A stretch of 64,000 bases of DNA. Origin: Roseburia hominis. Lineage in GTDB: Bacteria > Bacillota > Clostridia > Lachnospirales > Lachnospiraceae. Position numbers and translations under genes: made by a program. The notes below the pieces were generated by a model. It saw only the letters and a program-made list of their open reading frames with translations. It ran no database searches and had not been told where the DNA came from. Positions within the stretch are counted from its first letter, which is position 1, and the number at the start of each line of letters is the position of its first letter. Location: contig CP159990.1 of assembly GCA_040702975.1 (NCBI GenBank), forward strand, positions 3,534,001 to 3,598,000, read 5' to 3'. Below are positions 61,206-64,000 of the stretch, piece after piece.

Positions 61206-61919
61206 TAGAATCCTAGAAGCATCGGGCGAACAGGTGGCGCAGGTTGTGGGGAAATACTTTCGTCGCGTCCACTTCCGCATCCCGGCAGAGTGCCTTCATC
61301 ATCTTCCAGATATTGCTTCGGTCCAATGGACTCCCGGTCCGTGTGATGAAGATTGGCCCGGCAGATATCTTCTCCCGGCGCATATACCCCTTCAGTACCT
61401 TTTGCAGCTTCTTCGGGAACAGGACCATGCGGGTCTTTCCCTTTAGCCGAATCACTGCCTCCCCCTGGCAGACCGCCTCTGCCGTGACATATTTCACCTC
61501 GGATACCCGGATCCCAGTACCGCAGATGGTCTGCAAAATCAAAGCCAGCTTTTCATTTTTCCTGACCAGTGCCGCCCTGACCAGGCGCAGATACTCCCCT
61601 TTACTAAGTTCCTTCTCGGCCGGACAATAGGGGCTTTCCTGAATTTTCAGACATTTCAGCTTCAAATCACTCCGCCCGATAAAAGAAAAGAAACTGTTCA
61701 GGGCGGACAGCTTCACATTCACACTGACTGGCCGATATTTCCGCTCCAACTTTTCCTTGTAGGAAAGGGTCGCCTCTCTGGTCAGTTCTCCGGTATCCAA
61801 AAACGAGAAAAACAGAGAATGTCCCGCTGGTACTGCCGGATTGTAGTGGGGCTGTGTTCCTCATTTCGTAAATTTTCCAGATAATCTTCTATCTGTATTG
61901 CATAGTTTGTTATTTTCAT
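61206..61919 (-). pseudogene. Broken tyrosine recombinase, module C
   Basis: Starts like the module A and B recombinases at 61919 (MKITNYAIQIEDYLENLRNE) with AGGAGG upstream. A one-base deletion near 61811 shifts the frame, and an open part resumes (61213-61800: GTGIRVSEVKYVTAEAV). It ends at HNLRHLFARCF, before the GHSSINTTRIY region, so the catalytic tyrosine is missing. The 3' end is joined to the tail of a sortase 1 gene. No promoter switch remains beside it. Confidence 0.87.
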
Positions 61920-62166
61920 CATAATCTCCTCCTAAAAGTTAGCTTTCCCATTTCTTCTCAAAATATCGGTATACCTCTATATTATCCAGCCTTTCAGAAG
62001 GATGTCAGGTAGTTTTTTAATATATGAAATTTTCACTCTTTTCAATAAATAGAAAAGGCAGCAAAAGCTCTTGCTTTCTTCGGGCGCCCTCTGTTATGCC
62101 CGGCTCTGTGTGAGCTATTTTAATTCAAGAGTTTGATAAAAATCGAATTTTCCTATTATATAAATA

Positions 62167-62198
62167 AAAGATGCCACCCATGAAGGGCAACATCTTTT
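62167..62198 (-). terminator. Terminator downstream of guaA
   Basis: On the minus strand AAAGATGTTGCCC pairs with GGGTGGCATCTTT and is followed by TATTT. It lies about 110 bases after the guaA stop. The rest of 61920-62307 holds the leader of the broken recombinase gene and no other gene that I can see. Confidence 0.85.
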
Positions 62199-62307
62199 TA
62201 ATATGCTGGTATAGCTATTGCAGGATTCCCACATCCATCAGGATATCCACGGGTGCGGCATACCCTCTTTTCTTACAAAGCTAAGGGCGTTTCTTTGATT
62301 TTTCACC

Positions 62308-63288
62308 TTATTCCCACTCAATGGTTCCGCACGGCTTCGGTGTCAGATCATAAAGCACACGGTTCACTCCCGGCACTTCGTGAGTGATACGTTCCGTAAT
62401 ATGCTCAAGCAATTCAAAAGGAACATTTTCCACTGTTGCAGTCATTGCATCAACTGTGTTTACGGCTCTTAAAATGACCGGATATGCAAATGTCCTTGCA
62501 CCTTCCTTTACACCTACAGAACGGAAATCCGGAACGGCTGTAAAATACTGCCATACCTTGCCTTCCAGTCCATTTTTTGCAAATTCTTCACGCAGAATGG
62601 CATCCGATTCACGCACAATCTCCAGACGCTCACGGGTAATTGCTCCAAGGCAGCGAACGCCAAGTCCCGGTCCCGGGAACGGCTGACGGTAAACCATTCC
62701 GTCCGGAAGTCCAAGCGCTTTTCCTACGACACGAACCTCGTCTTTAAACAGGAACTTAAGCGGCTCTACAAGCTCAAATTGTAAATCCTCCGGCAGACCA
62801 CCGACATTGTGATGTGCCTTCACGCCATCACTTTCAATGATGTCAGGATAAATCGTTCCCTGTGCCAGGAATTCAATTCCCTCCTGTTTTCTTGCCTCTT
62901 CCTCGAATACACGGATAAATTCTGCTCCGATAATCTTGCGCTTCTTCTCTGGCTCAGCAACACCTGCAAGCTTATCGAGGAAACGGTCAACTGCATCTAC
63001 ATAGATAAGATTTGCATCCATCTGGTTACGGAATACGTCAACGACCTGCTCCGGCTCACCCTTACGCAGCAGACCATGATTTACATGTACACAGACTAAC
63101 TGCTTTCCAACTGCTTTGATTAATAACGCTGCCACAACGGAGGAATCTACGCCGCCTGAAAGGGCAAGTAATACCTTTTTATCTCCCACCTGCGCGCGAA
63201 TCGCTTCCACCTGTTCTTCGATAAATGCATCTGCCAGCGCTGCTGTTGTAATACGCTCCATACTGTCTGGTCTTTTATTATTTTCCAT
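62308..63288 (-). CDS. guaA: GMP synthase, ATP-pyrophosphatase/dimerisation part without glutaminase domain
   Basis: A 326-residue protein covering only the C-terminal two thirds of a standard GuaA (about 510-525 residues). The PP-loop [13 protein letters not shown] that activates XMP with ATP is present, as are [45 protein letters not shown] and the ending GTIEWE. The N-terminal class I glutamine amidotransferase domain is absent. The start at 63288 has GGAGG upstream and its own promoter, so this is a deliberately separate unit rather than a 5' truncation. Ammonia would come from a separate GuaAa-like subunit or from free ammonium. Confidence 0.92.
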   Translation of the reverse strand: MENNKRPDSMERITTAALADAFIEEQVEAIRAQVGDKKVLLALSGGVDSSVVAALLIKAVGKQLVCVHVNHGLLRKGEPEQVVDVFRNQMDANLIYVDAVDRFLDKLAGVAEPEKKRKIIGAEFIRVFEEEARKQEGIEFLAQGTIYPDIIESDGVKAHHNVGGLPEDLQFELVEPLKFLFKDEVRVVGKALGLPDGMVYRQPFPGPGLGVRCLGAITRERLEIVRESDAILREEFAKNGLEGKVWQYFTAVPDFRSVGVKEGARTFAYPVILRAVNTVDAMTATVENVPFELLEHITERITHEVPGVNRVLYDLTPKPCGTIEWE

Positions 63289-63325
63289 AACAACCTGTAC
63301 CTCCAAAAGAATATTGTTTTCTATC

Positions 63326-63354
63326 ATCTTAGCAAATTCGGAAAATTTCGTCAA
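63326..63354 (-). promoter_or_regulatory. guaA promoter
   Basis: On the minus strand TTGACG (63349-63354), a 17-base spacer and TAAGAT (63326-63331), about 38 bases before the start codon. Confidence 0.75.
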
Positions 63355-63358
63355 TGTA

Positions 63359-63400
63359 TTAAAGATAATGCGGCGCATTTATATGTTTGATCGATTCCAT
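63359..63400 (-). CDS. Possible 13-codon leader peptide upstream of guaA
   Basis: [13 protein letters not shown], with GAGGAG before the ATG at 63400, downstream of a TATAAT at about 63500 on the minus strand and upstream of the guaA promoter. Only the ribosome site supports it. A possible stem (ACGGGA with TCCCGT) precedes it. Confidence 0.25.
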   Translation of the reverse strand: MESIKHINAPHYL

Positions 63401-63608
63401 ATCGTTCTCCTCACTACGGGATTTTGTATATTGTTGCAATTTCCCGTAATTAAGTTCTATCGGCATCTTTTTGGGAAGTCAATCCTCATACTTCTATTAT
63501 ACTCCGGGATATATATAAATACGCTATTTTTAAGCTGTTTGTCAGTTACGTGTTAGTTACTAACATACTTCCACACATTCTCAAACCGTTTTATTTCTAA
63601 AATTTCCA

Positions 63609-63637
63609 TTGAATCAAATATGCTCTTATGCTATATT
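63609..63637 (+). promoter_or_regulatory. Promoter of the antitoxin RNA
   Basis: TTGAAT (63609-63614), a 17-base spacer, TATATT (63632-63637), pointing at the toxin gene's 3' end. Confidence 0.78.
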
Positions 63638-63677
63638 ATAGATATAAAAGGAACAACCGCCCAAAGTGGTTTGACCA

Positions 63678-63704
63678 ATGTAGAATGTAGAAAAACCACC
63701 CTGT
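63678..63704 (+). repeat. Direct repeat copy 1 (antitoxin side)
   Basis: ATGTAGAATG (63678-63687) and CCACCCTGT (63696-63704) recur at 63852-63861 and 63871-63879 with the spacing changed by one base. These resemble the DRa/DRb repeats of Fst/par loci. Confidence 0.75.
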
Positions 63705-63735
63705 CACTCGCCAAAGTTTCAAGGGTGGTTTTTCT
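63691..63735. terminator. Bidirectional terminator shared by toxin and antitoxin
   Basis: AAAAACCACCCT (63691-63702) pairs perfectly with AGGGTGGTTTTT (63722-63733), giving a U-tract on either strand. Confidence 0.9.
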
Positions 63736-63743
63736 ATGCGTAA

Positions 63744-63833
63744 CTAATGACTAATCAAATAAATGAATGTCAGTAGTGCCATCAAAAATATTCCGAACTG
63801 CATCAAGTCATTAAAACTAAACTTGTTCTTCAT
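63744..63833 (-). CDS. Type I toxin: 29-residue holin-like membrane peptide
   Basis: A 29-residue peptide starting MKNKFSFND and consisting mainly of one hydrophobic helix (LMQFGIFLMALLTFIYLI), the pattern of putative holin-like/TxpA-type toxins that damage the membrane from inside. GGGGGTGG lies upstream of the ATG. A promoter at 63902-63930 gives a leader of about 60 bases carrying a direct repeat. The mRNA ends at the terminator shared with a convergent antisense RNA. Small size and context, rather than homology alone, support the call. Confidence 0.82.
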   Translation of the reverse strand: MKNKFSFNDLMQFGIFLMALLTFIYLISH

Positions 63834-63851
63834 GAGCACCACCCCCATCCT

Positions 63852-63879
63852 ATGTAGAATGAAGGTCAAGCCACCCTGT
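63852..63879 (-). repeat. Direct repeat copy 2 (toxin leader)
   Basis: The partner of 63678-63704, lying in the toxin mRNA 5' leader just upstream of the ribosome site. Because the antitoxin RNA carries the plus-strand copy, the two RNAs are complementary here. Confidence 0.75.
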
Positions 63880-63901
63880 AACACGATTGTTCCGTATTAG
63901 A

Positions 63902-63930
63902 ATTTTATCACATTATCTGTATTCATACAA
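63902..63930 (-). promoter_or_regulatory. Promoter of the toxin gene
   Basis: On the minus strand TTGTAT (63925-63930), a 17-base spacer, TAAAAT (63902-63907). The bases to 64000 hold no further feature that I can support. Confidence 0.78.
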
Positions 63931-64000
63931 TTTTTTATTTTTGTTATAAACATCATTATATCCGCTGCGTACTGTCTTACATAAGATATAACAAAAACTT

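Larger units (their letters stand above)
63644..63735 (+). ncRNA. Antisense antitoxin RNA of a type I toxin-antitoxin locus
   Basis: Predicted RNA of about 90 bases from the promoter at 63609-63637 to the shared terminator. It overlaps the 3' end of the toxin mRNA by ~45 bases. Its bases 63678-63704 repeat a segment of the toxin leader complement (63852-63879), so it can also pair with the toxin mRNA 5' leader. It contains no supported ORF. Confidence 0.72.

Noticed and set aside
63289..63560. Purine or PRPP riboswitch upstream of guaA
   Set aside because: The conserved purine-riboswitch core is not present; only a simple possible stem and two promoters are seen.
1..64000. CRISPR array, tRNA or rRNA genes, insertion sequences
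   Set aside because: No regularly spaced repeat-spacer pattern, no clover-leaf or rRNA sequence, and no transposase reading frame was seen. The tandem pilus modules are segmental duplications, not IS copies.

Overview
The window looks like a chromosome segment of a gut Lachnospiraceae-type Firmicute. The signs are AGGAGG ribosome sites, TTGACA/TATAAT promoters with 17-bp spacers, Gram-positive sortase/LPXTG pilus genes, and a galacto-N-biose/lacto-N-biose utilisation locus typical of mucin or milk-glycan users. This taxonomic call is an inference; no rRNA or tRNA gene was seen.

Layout. (1) 0-7 kb: an OmpR-type response regulator cut by the left edge, a MATE exporter, azlCD branched-chain amino acid exporter genes, and a GlnK/GlnL-like two-component pair followed by a PTS EIIC-like permease whose promoter carries helically phased repeats. 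(2) 7-10.5 kb, minus strand: a phospholipid operon (PAP2 + flippase-like fusion, pssA, psd). (3) 10.6-20 kb: a MATE fragment, then a host-glycan locus: nahK kinase, two ABC permeases and a binding lipoprotein, a divergent AraC regulator, a GH112 phosphorylase and a CBM9-like protein. (4) 20-23.3 kb: a cold-shock gene with a long perfect leader hairpin, a methyltransferase, a C_GCAxxG_C_C protein and an S41 peptidase lipoprotein.

(5) 23.3-62 kb is the centre of interest: four tandem copies, on the minus strand, of one pilus/surface-protein module in different states. A complete module reads, in transcription order: tyrosine recombinase; invertible promoter; 17-codon micro-ORF; signal peptidase I; giant adhesin with His/Cys repeats; major pilin; two class C sortases; minor pilin; two secreted proteins with SipW-type signal peptides; a TPKTGD/TPRTGD-anchored protein; a membrane-anchored Thr-rich protein; a zinc-repeat/AP2 protein; terminator. 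Modules A (24.8-42.3 kb) and B (42.5-57.2 kb) are essentially complete. Next to each recombinase, 22-bp inverted repeats flank about 220-235 bp carrying one strong promoter. In module A the promoter points into the operon (ON); in module B it points away, into a terminator (OFF). Module 0 (about 23.3-24.7 kb) keeps a promoter locked ON after losing its recombinase and one repeat, and has collapsed to a coiled-coil gene plus a signal peptidase. Module C (57.4-61.9 kb) is a decayed copy with fusions and frameshifts. The adhesin and major pilin differ strongly between A and B while the other genes are near-copies, which fits phase plus antigenic variation of pili. This reading is inference from the sequence.

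(6) 62-64 kb: a GMP synthase lacking the glutaminase domain, and a type I toxin-antitoxin locus with Fst/par-like architecture: a 29-aa holin-like toxin, a convergent antisense RNA, a shared bidirectional terminator and direct repeats giving a second pairing region.
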